64,000 nt of DNA, taken from positions 620,001 to 684,000 of the forward strand of contig NZ_CP036186.1 of NCBI RefSeq assembly GCF_015291885.1, in the 5' to 3' direction. This document shows positions 32,740-42,176 of this stretch, in pieces. The position numbers were made by a program, and so were the translations under genes. The notes below the pieces were generated by a model. It was not told where the DNA came from. It did no database searches and saw only the letters and a program-made list of their open reading frames with translations. The stretch is from Stutzerimonas stutzeri. Its GTDB lineage: Bacteria > Pseudomonadota > Gammaproteobacteria > Pseudomonadales > Pseudomonadaceae. The stretch's first letter is position 1; the number at the start of each line of letters is the position of its first letter.

Positions 32740-33643
32740 CACAGTGATCAGCGTTGTCATTCCGGCTTACAACTATGCGCTGACTCTGCCACGTGCTGTG
32801 GAGTCGGTGCTGGAGCAGCTAGATAAGGCGGTAGCTGAACTGATTGTGATTGATGACGGTTCCATCGACGACACGCCGCAGGTACTCGGAACGCTTCTAG
32901 CCAGGCACCCTGGGAGGTTCCGAGCGCTACGTAAAGAGAACGGCGGGTCGGCATCAGTGCGCAATAGGGGCATTCGCGAAGCCCGAGGAGATTATCTGGT
33001 TTTCCTCGACGCTGATGATGAGTTGGCGCCAGGAGCATTGGAAGCGTTAGTGCAGCATATAGAACAGCATCCCGAGACGCGGATGGTAATCGGTGGGCAT
33101 GTAGCTGTCTTGAGTAGTGGCAAGCGCCGCTCCCACATACCGCCCGCTTTACCGGAGTCCCGCTTGGAAAGGTTGCGTGCATACCTGCTGGACAAGCAGA
33201 TCGCTTTGTCAAACGGGGCTTGTGCGATGCATCGTGAAGTTTTTGCACGTGGTGATTATCCAGAGCAGTTTCGTAGCGCCGAAGATATCCCGGTATTCAG
33301 CCAGGTATTGGCCTATTACCCGTGCACGGTGGTCACCCAGCCTCTGGCTGTGATTCATAAACATGACGATAGCCTTCGACATCAGTTTAGCCATGCCAAA
33401 GCCGGAGGCCTGGCGCTAGTTGATGAGGTGTTTTCACCGCAACGGCTGGGACAGGAATTTCAGATATTGAAAAAGGAATTTGCAGTGCAGCGGTGCCTTT
33501 CGCTGTTTCGTAGTGCTTATCTGGCCCGCGATGCTGCGGCCGCCAAGGGGTATTTTCGCGCGGCGTTACGGCTTGATCGTCGCGTGTTATTGAATATTTC
33601 CTATGCGCGTAAGGCGCTCAGATTGTGGCTGGGCAGTTGGTAA
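32726..33643 (+). CDS. Family 2 glycosyltransferase, LPS core
   Basis: A 305-residue GT-A enzyme. The nucleotide-sugar site is visible in VVIPAYNYALTLPRAVESVL and VIDDGSIDDTP, the metal-binding DxD in FLDADDE, and an acceptor-side ED in SAEDIPVFSQ. The C-terminal 60 residues are basic and helical, suiting a membrane-face enzyme. The start overlaps the carbamoyltransferase by 14 bases. The sugar transferred cannot be read. GC is lower than in the waaF-waaG genes, as is common for outer-core and O-antigen genes acquired by transfer. Confidence 0.85.
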   Translation: MTSPNTVISVVIPAYNYALTLPRAVESVLEQLDKAVAELIVIDDGSIDDTPQVLGTLLARHPGRFRALRKENGGSASVRNRGIREARGDYLVFLDADDELAPGALEALVQHIEQHPETRMVIGGHVAVLSSGKRRSHIPPALPESRLERLRAYLLDKQIALSNGACAMHREVFARGDYPEQFRSAEDIPVFSQVLAYYPCTVVTQPLAVIHKHDDSLRHQFSHAKAGGLALVDEVFSPQRLGQEFQILKKEFAVQRCLSLFRSAYLARDAAAAKGYFRAALRLDRRVLLNISYARKALRLWLGSW

Positions 33644-34788
33644 TGACTCGTAAGATCAAAGTGTTACAACTGCAGAATCGCTATAACGTCAACGCCTCAG
33701 ATCTTGCAGAACAGATCATTCAAGGGTTACCGACGCATGCCTACGAGGTGACGACTGTATTTCTGCGTGGCCGGCCAGCGCCCGGCGAACCGGAAAGTAG
33801 AGCTGCACGGTCGGTGTACCTCGACTTAAGTAGCTCCTCCACCCAAGGTCTTCGTCTCAAGGCGCTCTGGCTGCTTTATAAGCATTGTCGTGCTGAGGGC
33901 TACGATGCCGTTATTGCCCATCGCTTCAAGCCAATCAACATGATGATGTTGCTGAATCGCTGGTTGCGCATACCGGCCTGTATCGGAGTCTTGCATGGCC
34001 TTGGCGAGTATGACCGCCCTTATCGCCGCTGGGAGAGTCGCGCCTTGATCAGCAAGGCCTGGCGAATAGTGGGAGTTTCCCGCGCTGTTTGCGATGACTT
34101 GCTTAAAAGCAACGCTGGATTCGTATCGCATAACGTTCGCCAGGTCAACAACGCCATCGATGTCTCTCGCGCCGAACGTCTGCAACACTCCAAGTCGCAC
34201 GCGCGTCAGTTGCTTGGCTTGCCTCAGGAGGCATTTATTATCGGCACCATCGGGCGACTGGTGCCAGTCAAAGGGCATATTCAACTGCTGGAGGCGTTCA
34301 GCGCCATAAAGGACGAGCACCCCGAGACGTTACTGGTGATTATCGGTGAGGGTCGGTTACGCCAAGAAATGGAAGCGATGATCCAGGCCAGGGAGATGCG
34401 CGAGCGGGTACGTTTGCTAGGCGCAAAAGACGATGCACTGCAATATGTAAAGGCCTACGACGTTTTCGTAATGTCATCTACTAGTGAGGGCTTGCCTCTG
34501 GCTCTACTCGAGGGGATGAGTGCTCGCTTACCGGTTGTTGGCTCGGATATCGATAGTATGCGACCAATCCTAGAGGACTGCGGTGGGCGTCTCTATCCCG
34601 TTGGGAATCCGGCCATATTGGCGGAACGGCTACGCGAAATAGTGTCGCTAACGCAACAGGAACGTGCCGAGGAAGGGCAAAGATCATACGAGTATCTTTG
34701 CCGTGCGCACGCTATCGAGGATTTCCGCAAACAGTATCGGGATCTGCTAGATGAAATGCTGAGTGATGGAAAACAAAGCTATGAGTGA
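33643..34788 (+). CDS. Family 4 glycosyltransferase, LPS core (WapH-like)
   Basis: A 381-residue GT-B enzyme. The C-terminal half shows the GT4 features IIGTIGRLVPVKGHIQLLEAF, VRLLGAKDDALQYVKAYDVF and the E-x7-E motif in SSTSEGLPLALLEGMSA. It resembles what I recall of the start of P. aeruginosa PA5004 (WapH, an outer-core glucosyltransferase), which also follows the carbamoyltransferase there; I keep the symbol blank because the comparison is from memory. Start ATG 33643 overlaps the previous stop by one base. Confidence 0.85.
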   Translation: MTRKIKVLQLQNRYNVNASDLAEQIIQGLPTHAYEVTTVFLRGRPAPGEPESRAARSVYLDLSSSSTQGLRLKALWLLYKHCRAEGYDAVIAHRFKPINMMMLLNRWLRIPACIGVLHGLGEYDRPYRRWESRALISKAWRIVGVSRAVCDDLLKSNAGFVSHNVRQVNNAIDVSRAERLQHSKSHARQLLGLPQEAFIIGTIGRLVPVKGHIQLLEAFSAIKDEHPETLLVIIGEGRLRQEMEAMIQAREMRERVRLLGAKDDALQYVKAYDVFVMSSTSEGLPLALLEGMSARLPVVGSDIDSMRPILEDCGGRLYPVGNPAILAERLREIVSLTQQERAEEGQRSYEYLCRAHAIEDFRKQYRDLLDEMLSDGKQSYE

Positions 34789-35641
34789 TCTCCCGCTTGT
34801 AACGGTGATTATTGCGTCCTATAACCACGGGCCTTACATCGGCGAAAGTATTCGGAGCGTTCTTCAACAGACGTATCCGAATATTGAGCTGTTGGTCGTG
34901 GACGATGGCTCAAAGGATGATAGCGTCGAGCGGATCCAGCGTTTACGGGAGAGGTACGGGTTTGATTTTCGCACTCAGCCCAACCAAGGGCTCGCTCGAA
35001 CCCTAAACGATTGTATCGCTCGAGCTCAAGGGAGCCTGATCGCGCCACTCGGCTCGGATGATGTGATGCTTCCAGAGCGAATAGCTACGCAAGTGGCTTA
35101 TATGCAGGGAAAGCCAGAGGTAGGGATCTGTGCCGGGAATATTCAAACGATTGATGCTCAAGGCAATGTCATTCAAAAGCGGTGCCGAGCCAGAGCGTTT
35201 CGTCGGTTGGATTTCAGTGCGATGTTCAATGCAACGGAGATAGGGCCTCCTGCCCCAACGTTATTATTCCGACGCGAAGCGTTGGATGCGGTGGGCGGCT
35301 TTGATCCGGAGATACGCCTGGAAGATTTGCAAGTTGAATTGAAGATCACTTATGCGGGCTACTATATCGATGTGCTAAGCGAAGTCTTGGCAAAGTATCG
35401 AGTTCATGGTGCTAATACGTACAAGAATCGGCGCTTCATGGTAGAGCAGGTGATGGCGACCTATGCCTATTTCCAAGATCACCCGGACTACCCGAGCGCT
35501 CGCGCTAAGTTTTTGAATTCGATGCTCCTCAAGTGCGCTAAAGATGACAAAACGCTGGCGCGCGAATTGCTACGACAATTGCCACCACGTTACTGGGATA
35601 TGAAGACGCTGCGTGGATTAGGGCGGTTGTTGATAAGTTGA
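34781..35641 (+). CDS. Family 2 glycosyltransferase, LPS core/O-chain
   Basis: A 286-residue GT-A enzyme with VTVIIASYNHGPYIGESIRS at the N-terminus, VVDDGSKDDS, and a DxD-equivalent PLGSDDVMLPE. RRIRLEDLQVE-like acidic residues (EIRLEDLQVELK) take the place of the catalytic ED. The start overlaps the preceding gene by eight bases; an in-frame ATG at 34766 is possible. GC is low for the window (about 47-53 % in three rows counted by hand). It is the last gene of the plus-strand LPS operon and a weak hairpin follows the stop. Confidence 0.83.
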   Translation: MSDLPLVTVIIASYNHGPYIGESIRSVLQQTYPNIELLVVDDGSKDDSVERIQRLRERYGFDFRTQPNQGLARTLNDCIARAQGSLIAPLGSDDVMLPERIATQVAYMQGKPEVGICAGNIQTIDAQGNVIQKRCRARAFRRLDFSAMFNATEIGPPAPTLLFRREALDAVGGFDPEIRLEDLQVELKITYAGYYIDVLSEVLAKYRVHGANTYKNRRFMVEQVMATYAYFQDHPDYPSARAKFLNSMLLKCAKDDKTLARELLRQLPPRYWDMKTLRGLGRLLIS

Positions 35642-35666
35642 ACCCACTCAAAGAACCAAAGTGGGT
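35642..35666 (+). terminator. Weak hairpin at the end of the LPS core operon
   Basis: ACCCACT and AGTGGGT pair across an 11-base loop directly after the last glycosyltransferase stop. There is no T run, so it may be only part of the termination signal. The next gene is convergent. Confidence 0.45.
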
Positions 35667-35810
35667 GTGTATCAGATAAATAAAAGTCCCGTTGCCCTGC
35701 AGGCGTTTTGACGCTGGGTATACCGGAGTCGCCGTTATGACCGCTCTACGCTCTAAAGGAAGGCGGTCGATGGCTCCTGCGTGTTCTCCCTTGGAGCGGT
35801 TATGGGCGGC

Positions 35811-37646
35811 TCATAGAGCACCAGGATTCATGGCCTCGAGTCGCTGTTCCAGTTGCCGGGCCGCGGAGTGGCCGCATTGATTGGCATAGCCTGAAATCAG
35901 AGCAGAGATGTGCTGGACGGTTAGCCAATGGCTATCTTCGCTATAGCGCAGCATGTGGGCTAGGTTGCGGCGGCGCTTCCAGCGCGAAAGTGTGTGCTGT
36001 GCAATCGTCATATCGGAGACATCGATCAAACCCAGTCTCCCGTCGGGCTGCTTTACGACATTGCCCAAGTGAAGCGAGCGAAAGTAGATGCCGGAGTCAT
36101 GGAGTCGCCCGAGAAAGGCGCCAAATTGATGAACATCCCGCTCGCGTTCCTCATCTCCCAAGCTTCGCCAGAGATTACGCAGCGTTTCACCGGGAAGCGG
36201 TTGATAGATAATGCCGTCCAGGTCTGCTTCTGGAATTCGAACGAAACCATCAACCAAAGGCGCTGCAAATCCCCGCTGCTGCAGCTGCTTGGCATTCTCC
36301 GCAAATCGGCGTGAAGGTGGAGCCCATAGCGCTGTCGAGAGCATTCGCCTGCGTCGAAAAAGTTTCAGATACGTGCCGTCCGCCAGCTCCGCAACTTTTA
36401 CTCCGTGACCGTCCTCTTCGATGATGCGAGCGGTTTGTAGAAGCTCATTGAGCTGGCTCCTGGCCATGACTCTGCTCCGCGGCGCCTCTTGTCGCAGGCT
36501 TATTGATAGCGCCGCGATTAGTGAGAGCGGTATCCAAATCAAAAACCAGTTTTCGTTAGGGCGCGAAAGAAAGTTGCTTCCTTCGGTAAGGCCAGCAGCC
36601 AGCCCATATACCGCCAAAGCCGAAGCCAGCCGAAGACCGGCATGATGCTGTTTGGACAGGCAGCGTAAGAATGCTAGCAGATACATCAATAGCCAAAGGG
36701 CGAGTCCTACTATCCCTAGTTCCAGAAGTACTGCTAATTGAACGTTGTGTGGATCGGTCAGAGTGTGCCCGAGCCCAGCTATGTCGAAGGTGAACTCCGC
36801 GCCGTAACCATGACCGGTCCAAAGGTGGTCAGACGCCTGCCGTATGGCATCGCTCCACAATTCGGGCCGGAAGGAAAGTCCTCGCTGCAGAAGCACTTCC
36901 GGCATCAGCACAACGCCCGAAATTACGGTCGCTATGATTGCTGCCATCAGATAAAGAGCACGCCGCCCGGCCAGGGCTACCATCCAGAAACTCGTCAACG
37001 CCATCGCCATTAGAGGGGTGCGTGAGCCGGTTGCGAGCACAGCGGCCAACAGCGGGATCGTAAAAACGATTGGGATCCAGGAAGGACAGTCGCGATCTGT
37101 CACCCAGACCGCCACCCAGTAAGTACAGAACAAACCAAACACATGGGAGGACAGTAGCGGATTGGATAACGCCCCAGTGCCGACCATGCGCTCGCCATCA
37201 GCGCCAGTCATGAATATGGCCAGGCTGATAGTTGCTGCCAGAGCGGCGAGCATGGCAGCAATGCGTAGCGCTCTCATAAATAGAGGCTGATTCTTTATCG
37301 CCATGATCGCGCAAGAAGCGAACATCATGAATACGTAAACGGGACGCTTCGCGAGCCCGGTTGGTTCGTCCTCGCTGCTGGTCCAGGAGAGGCTTAGCAA
37401 AAGCCAGGCGGCCAGGGCCAAGAACGCCAATATGACCGGCTCGCGGAGCAAAATCAGCCCATAGCGTGGGCGGACAATGAGCGCTGCTAGCGCGGGTGCG
37501 GCCATCAAACCGTAGTAAAGCTTGGTATACGAACTGGTATCGCCCAGCCAGAATAAACCGGTCAGAAGCGCAACGTAACCAACGATCAGCCAGCGGCGAG
37601 CGATGAAATCGTCTAGGCGGTCTACAGAAGGAAATAATCTCGTCAC
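35811..37646 (-). CDS. waaL: O-antigen ligase WaaL fused to a kinase-like domain
   Basis: A 611-residue fusion. Residues 1-395 form a WaaL-type ligase with about ten to twelve membrane helices and a large periplasmic loop (about 270-305) ending GHTLTDPHNVQLAVLLELGIVG, which holds the conserved PHN histidine region; the enzyme joins O-antigen or capping sugars to lipid A-core. Residues 405-611 are a cytoplasmic kinase-like domain similar in kind to the separate PA4998 next to waaL (PA4999) in P. aeruginosa. Its catalytic loop reads FRSLHLGNVV where HGDLHPGN is usual, so the base Asp is missing, though LIDVSDM remains. Convergent with the core operon and divergent from msbA. Confidence 0.87.
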   Translation of the reverse strand: MTRLFPSVDRLDDFIARRWLIVGYVALLTGLFWLGDTSSYTKLYYGLMAAPALAALIVRPRYGLILLREPVILAFLALAAWLLLSLSWTSSEDEPTGLAKRPVYVFMMFASCAIMAIKNQPLFMRALRIAAMLAALAATISLAIFMTGADGERMVGTGALSNPLLSSHVFGLFCTYWVAVWVTDRDCPSWIPIVFTIPLLAAVLATGSRTPLMAMALTSFWMVALAGRRALYLMAAIIATVISGVVLMPEVLLQRGLSFRPELWSDAIRQASDHLWTGHGYGAEFTFDIAGLGHTLTDPHNVQLAVLLELGIVGLALWLLMYLLAFLRCLSKQHHAGLRLASALAVYGLAAGLTEGSNFLSRPNENWFLIWIPLSLIAALSISLRQEAPRSRVMARSQLNELLQTARIIEEDGHGVKVAELADGTYLKLFRRRRMLSTALWAPPSRRFAENAKQLQQRGFAAPLVDGFVRIPEADLDGIIYQPLPGETLRNLWRSLGDEERERDVHQFGAFLGRLHDSGIYFRSLHLGNVVKQPDGRLGLIDVSDMTIAQHTLSRWKRRRNLAHMLRYSEDSHWLTVQHISALISGYANQCGHSAARQLEQRLEAMNPGAL

Positions 37647-37763
37647 GGTTTAAGTCGTTCGACTATTGCTACGGAGCCGGCATGGTAAAGCAATAGCGCG
37701 ACGAGAGGCAGCTGCGGACGTATGGTAATCTCTCTCGTCTTTTCCAAAGATTTACGTGGACGC

Positions 37764-39596
37764 ATGCCAGATCAACAACCCAGCGCTAACCAGTCTTCCA
37801 GCCTGAAGATCTACCTCCGCTTGCTCGGCTACGTAAAGCCTTACGTCGCCCTTTTCATGTTGAGTATTCTCGGCTTCCTGGTTTTCGCTTCCACCCAGCC
37901 CATGCTGGGCTACATCCTCAAGTTCTTTGTCGATGGGTTGAACAATCCTGATGCCAGTTTTTTTGCGCAAGTACCTCATCTGAACGAGCTGGGATGGCTC
38001 GCCGAGGTGAAGCTGCTGCAGGCCGTGCCGTTGCTTATCGTGCTCATCGCCCTGCTGCAGGGGATTGGTTCCTTCCTGGGCAACTATTTCCTGGCGCGTG
38101 TTTCCCTTGGCCTGGTCCACGACCTGCGCGTCGCGCTTTTCAACAACATGCTGACGCTGCCGAATCGTTACTTCGACAGCCACAACTCCGGCCACCTGAT
38201 CTCGCGCATCACTTACAACGTGACCATGGTCACCGGGGCGGCAACGGATGCGATCAAGGTGGTCGTTCGCGAAGGGATGACAGTGATCTTCCTGTTCGCC
38301 ACGTTGCTGTGGATGAACTGGAAGCTGACGCTAGTGATGGTGGCGATCTTGCCGGTCATTGGTGTGATGGTGTCCAGCGCCAGCAAGAAATTTCGCAAGC
38401 AGAGCAAGAAGATTCAAGTTGCAATGGGCGACGTGACGCATGTGGCGTCCGAGACCATTCAAGGTTACCGGGTGGTGCGCAGCTTCGGCGGCGAACACTA
38501 CGAACAGGAACGCTTTTTGACGTCCAGTCAGGACAACACAGCCAAGCAGTTACGCATGGTGAAGACCAACGCCGTCTATACGCCCAGCCTGCAACTGGTC
38601 ATTTACAGCGCGATGGCCGTGTTGATGTTTCTTGTCCTCCTGCTGCGTGGCGATGCGTCTGCTGGTGATCTGGTGGCCTATATCACCCTGGCAGGCCTGT
38701 TGCCGAAGCCAATCAGGCAGCTTTCCGAAGTGAGTTCCACCATCCAGAAAGGCGTGTCCGGTGCCGAGAGCATCTTCGAGCAGCTGGATGAAGCCCCAGA
38801 GCTGGATACCGGTACGGTTGAGCGCGAGAAGGTCAGCGGCCGACTGGAAGTACGGAATCTTGCTTTCGTCTACCCAGGTACCGACAAGCAGGTGCTGCAT
38901 GACATCAGTTTTGCTGTCGAACCAGGCCAGATGGTGGCGCTGGTAGGGCGCTCGGGTAGTGGCAAATCGACCCTTGCGAACCTGATTCCCCGTTTCTATC
39001 ACCACGACCAGGGGCAGATCCTGCTGGATGGCGTCGAGGTTGCCGATTACAGGCTACGCAACTTGCGTAGGCATATCGCCCTGGTTACCCAACAGGTCAC
39101 GCTATTCAACGACACAGTTGCCAACAACATCGCCTATGGTGATCTCGCCGGAGCGCCCCTGGAGGATATCCAGCGAGCGGCTCGTGACGCCTACGCCGAT
39201 GAGTTCATTCAGCAGATGCCACAGGGCTACCAGACGCAGGTAGGCGAGAATGGCGTGCTGCTGTCCGGCGGCCAGCGCCAGCGTCTGGCCATCGCCCGTG
39301 CGCTATTGAAGAATGCACCGGTGCTCATTCTGGATGAGGCGACCTCGGCCCTAGATACAGAATCGGAACGTCATATCCAGGCCGCGCTGGATCATGCCAT
39401 GACAGGGCGAACCACTCTGGTTATCGCTCATCGGTTGAGCACGATTGAAAAGGCCGATCTCATTCTGGTCATGGACCAGGGTCGAATTATCGAACGCGGC
39501 ACCCATGCTGAACTGATTGCCGCTAACGGCGCCTACGCAGGCCTGCATGCCAGGCAGTTCAAGGATGACGACGAGGTCCAGGCCTCAGCCGAGTAG
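37764..39596 (+). CDS. msbA: Lipid A-core flippase MsbA (ABC exporter)
   Basis: A 610-residue half-transporter that flips lipid A-core across the inner membrane using ATP. Six membrane helices lie in residues 20-320; the ATPase domain has Walker A GRSGSGKST, the Q-loop VTQQVTLFNDTV, the LSGGQRQR signature, Walker B VLILDEATSALD and the H-loop IAHRLST. The ATG at 37764 (MPDQQPSANQ) fits the family start; the frame is open further upstream to 37722 with no conserved sequence. It is divergent from waaL and followed by hldE, the PAO1 order. Confidence 0.95.
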   Translation: MPDQQPSANQSSSLKIYLRLLGYVKPYVALFMLSILGFLVFASTQPMLGYILKFFVDGLNNPDASFFAQVPHLNELGWLAEVKLLQAVPLLIVLIALLQGIGSFLGNYFLARVSLGLVHDLRVALFNNMLTLPNRYFDSHNSGHLISRITYNVTMVTGAATDAIKVVVREGMTVIFLFATLLWMNWKLTLVMVAILPVIGVMVSSASKKFRKQSKKIQVAMGDVTHVASETIQGYRVVRSFGGEHYEQERFLTSSQDNTAKQLRMVKTNAVYTPSLQLVIYSAMAVLMFLVLLLRGDASAGDLVAYITLAGLLPKPIRQLSEVSSTIQKGVSGAESIFEQLDEAPELDTGTVEREKVSGRLEVRNLAFVYPGTDKQVLHDISFAVEPGQMVALVGRSGSGKSTLANLIPRFYHHDQGQILLDGVEVADYRLRNLRRHIALVTQQVTLFNDTVANNIAYGDLAGAPLEDIQRAARDAYADEFIQQMPQGYQTQVGENGVLLSGGQRQRLAIARALLKNAPVLILDEATSALDTESERHIQAALDHAMTGRTTLVIAHRLSTIEKADLILVMDQGRIIERGTHAELIAANGAYAGLHARQFKDDDEVQASAE

Positions 39597-39708
39597 TAGC
39601 GGATAAGTGCAGGGCCTGGTGCCATCGCAGGCCTGCAGACACAACTGAAATGGCCGGCTCCATGCTGGTATCCTTCGCAGCGTTTTCCATTCCGCCCCCG
39701 GAGCCCCC

Positions 39709-41130
39709 ATGAAGCTGTCCATGCCCCGTTTCGACCAAGCCCCCGTTCTGGTGGTTGGCGATGTCATGCTCGATCGTTACTGGCACGGCGGTACCTCGCG
39801 GATTTCGCCCGAGGCGCCGGTGCCGGTGGTCAAGGTCGAGCAAATCGAGGATCGGCCTGGTGGCGCGGCCAACGTTGCACTGAATATCGCCGCGCTGGGT
39901 GCGCCGGCTGCGCTGGTGGGTGTGACCGGTGAAGATGAAGCGCGCCAGAGCCTGGCCGACAGCCTTGCGGCGGCGGGCGTGCAGGCGCACTTCCAGCGCA
40001 TCGAGGACCAGCCGACGATCGTCAAGCTGCGGGTGATGAGTCGCCATCAGCAGCTGTTGCGCATGGATTTCGAAGAGCCGTTCGATACCGATCCTGCCGC
40101 ACTGCTGGCCGACGTGGAGGGCTTGCTGGCTGGGGTCAAGGTGCTGGTGCTGTCGGATTACGGCAAGGGCGCGTTGAAGAACCATCAGGCACTGATCCAG
40201 GCTGCGCGCCGTCGCGGCATTCCGGTCCTCGCCGACCCCAAGGGTAAGGATTTTGAAATCTACCGCGGCGCTTCGCTGATTACGCCGAACCTGGGCGAGT
40301 TCGAGGCGATCGTCGGACATTGTGCCGATGAGGCCGAGTTGGTGAGCAAGGGCGCCGAGCTGATGGCGTCTCTCGACCTTGAGGCACTGCTGGTCACCCG
40401 CGGCGAGCACGGCATGACCCTGCTGCGTCCCGATCAGGCGCCGCTGCACCTGCCGGCTCGTGCCCGTGAAGTGTTCGACGTGACCGGCGCCGGGGATACC
40501 GTCATTTCAACTCTGGCGGCAGCCATCGCTGCCGGTGAGCAGCTGCCACAGGCCGTGGCACTGGCCAACCTGGCCGCCGGCATCGTGGTCGGCAAGCTGG
40601 GTACCGCCTGTATCAGCGCACCCGAGTTGCGCCGAGCCGTACAGCGCGAAGAGGGCTCCGAGCGCGGTGTAATGACCGTCGAACAACTGCTCACTGCGGT
40701 CGAGGATGCACGGGCAGAGGGCGAGAAGATTGTCTTCACCAATGGCTGTTTCGACATCCTGCACGCTGGCCATGTGACCTATCTGGAACAGGCCCGGGCG
40801 CAAGGTGATCGTCTGGTCGTGGCAGTCAACGACGACGGCTCGGTCAGCCGCCTGAAGGGGCCGGGGCGGCCGATCAACTCGGTGGATCGCCGCATGGCGG
40901 TGCTCGCCGGTCTGGAAGCGGTGGATTGGGTGGTGTGCTTTTCGGAGGACACGCCGGAAAACCTGCTGGCTCAGGTTCGCCCCGATGTGCTGGTCAAGGG
41001 CGGCGACTACGGCGTCGACCAGGTGGTCGGCGCTGAGCTGGTCAAGGCGTACGGTGGGGTGGTGAAGGTGCTGGGTCTGGTGGAAAACAGCTCGACCACC
41101 GCCATCGTCGAGAAGATCCGCAGCCGCTGA
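39709..41130 (+). CDS. hldE: Bifunctional heptose-7-phosphate kinase / heptose-1-phosphate adenylyltransferase
   Basis: A 473-residue enzyme that makes ADP-glycero-manno-heptose for the inner core used by WaaC and WaaF. The N-terminal ribokinase-like domain (1-315) has [25 protein letters not shown] and the anion hole DVTGAGDTV. The C-terminal cytidylyltransferase-like domain (about 340-473) has [20 protein letters not shown], the H-x-G-H catalytic motif. Domain order and length are normal. It lies 112 bp after msbA, with GGAG shortly before the ATG, and probably has its own promoter in that gap. Confidence 0.96.
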   Translation: MKLSMPRFDQAPVLVVGDVMLDRYWHGGTSRISPEAPVPVVKVEQIEDRPGGAANVALNIAALGAPAALVGVTGEDEARQSLADSLAAAGVQAHFQRIEDQPTIVKLRVMSRHQQLLRMDFEEPFDTDPAALLADVEGLLAGVKVLVLSDYGKGALKNHQALIQAARRRGIPVLADPKGKDFEIYRGASLITPNLGEFEAIVGHCADEAELVSKGAELMASLDLEALLVTRGEHGMTLLRPDQAPLHLPARAREVFDVTGAGDTVISTLAAAIAAGEQLPQAVALANLAAGIVVGKLGTACISAPELRRAVQREEGSERGVMTVEQLLTAVEDARAEGEKIVFTNGCFDILHAGHVTYLEQARAQGDRLVVAVNDDGSVSRLKGPGRPINSVDRRMAVLAGLEAVDWVVCFSEDTPENLLAQVRPDVLVKGGDYGVDQVVGAELVKAYGGVVKVLGLVENSSTTAIVEKIRSR

Positions 41131-41199
41131 GTCTGGATACGTCGACAGCGTATCGTCAGTCAAAATGGATAGCCGTTTTCCGCGGCGATCCACGTTACT

Positions 41200-42087
41200 T
41201 CACCGGGCTGCCGCCACCGGCCGTGCCGCCCACCAATCCCGCCAGCGAACCCGCTCGTCGCGCACCACCCAGCCTTCCTGCGGCGCAAAGCTTTCCGATA
41301 GCCACAGGCCGCGAGTGTTCACCGGGCTGAACTGGCCATTGCGCAGTTGCAGCAGCTGATCCTGCGGCTGGCCCTGATGCAGCGGTATCAGGTAGATGTC
41401 GGGCCGGCTGCGCTCCAGACGCGCAACAAGTTGACCGTCTTCCAGGCGTTCGTCGACATGAAAAAGACTGAGCTGTCGCGTCTCCTTCGGTAGCTCCATG
41501 CGCATGTCATAGACCAGCTGCAGCGATGCGGTCGGCAGGTGTACATAGGCGCGAGGACGTTCCATCAGCACCATGTTGCCGCATTGCACCGGGCGTGTGG
41601 CGCCGGATTGCGAGGCGAGCTTGAAGTGCACCGCCTCGCGGTAGTGCAGGCTGGCCTGGTACGGAGTGGGCAGCCAGGTATCGCCGAAACGCCCGGCAAG
41701 CCAGCCTTCAGGGGTTTCCAGCAGGCATTCTTCGGCGATCTCCTGGATGGCGGTAAGCAGCGGCAGGTTCAGCTCATGGGCTGGGATGTAGCCGGAAATC
41801 AGTTTGAGCACAACGTCACCACGGTCCGGCCGCTGCTGACGGACCAGCACCCAGTATTCGCGGCCCTGCCAGCTCATGGTCAGACGTACCGACACGCCGA
41901 GATTGGCCAGTTCGATGGCAAAGCGGCCCGGATCGGAAACATCAACCGGGCGGCGGCGCTCGATCACTTCGCTGAAGTTCAACGGCCTGCCCAGACTCTG
42001 GTAGCTCAGGTTGTCCTGACTGGCCTCGACATAGAGGGGCAGGGTCTTGAATGCGGCAGGGCTCTTGCGCACCAGAACTCTTGGCAT
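41200..42087 (-). CDS. Conserved Pseudomonas protein with a Nudix-like motif
   Basis: A 295-residue soluble protein of a family well conserved in Pseudomonas and often labelled, without good reason, as a metal ABC transporter ATPase; no Walker A or B motif is present. Residues 95-125 read KLISGYIPAHELNLPLL then TAIQEIAEECLLETPEGWL, which resembles a Nudix box (G-x5-E ... Q-E-I-x-E-E) with a two-residue insertion and Arg replaced by Gln. Function is unknown; a divergent Nudix fold is a guess. It is convergent with hldE and stands alone. Confidence 0.75.
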   Translation of the reverse strand: MPRVLVRKSPAAFKTLPLYVEASQDNLSYQSLGRPLNFSEVIERRRPVDVSDPGRFAIELANLGVSVRLTMSWQGREYWVLVRQQRPDRGDVVLKLISGYIPAHELNLPLLTAIQEIAEECLLETPEGWLAGRFGDTWLPTPYQASLHYREAVHFKLASQSGATRPVQCGNMVLMERPRAYVHLPTASLQLVYDMRMELPKETRQLSLFHVDERLEDGQLVARLERSRPDIYLIPLHQGQPQDQLLQLRNGQFSPVNTRGLWLSESFAPQEGWVVRDERVRWRDWWAARPVAAAR

Positions 42088-42176
42088 TCGGTTTCTCCTT
42101 GCGGCGAAGACAGTAACCGCGCGGTATCAGCGTAATAAGCTCCCGCGCAGCGGATGAACGTTGGCGTCAGGACCGT

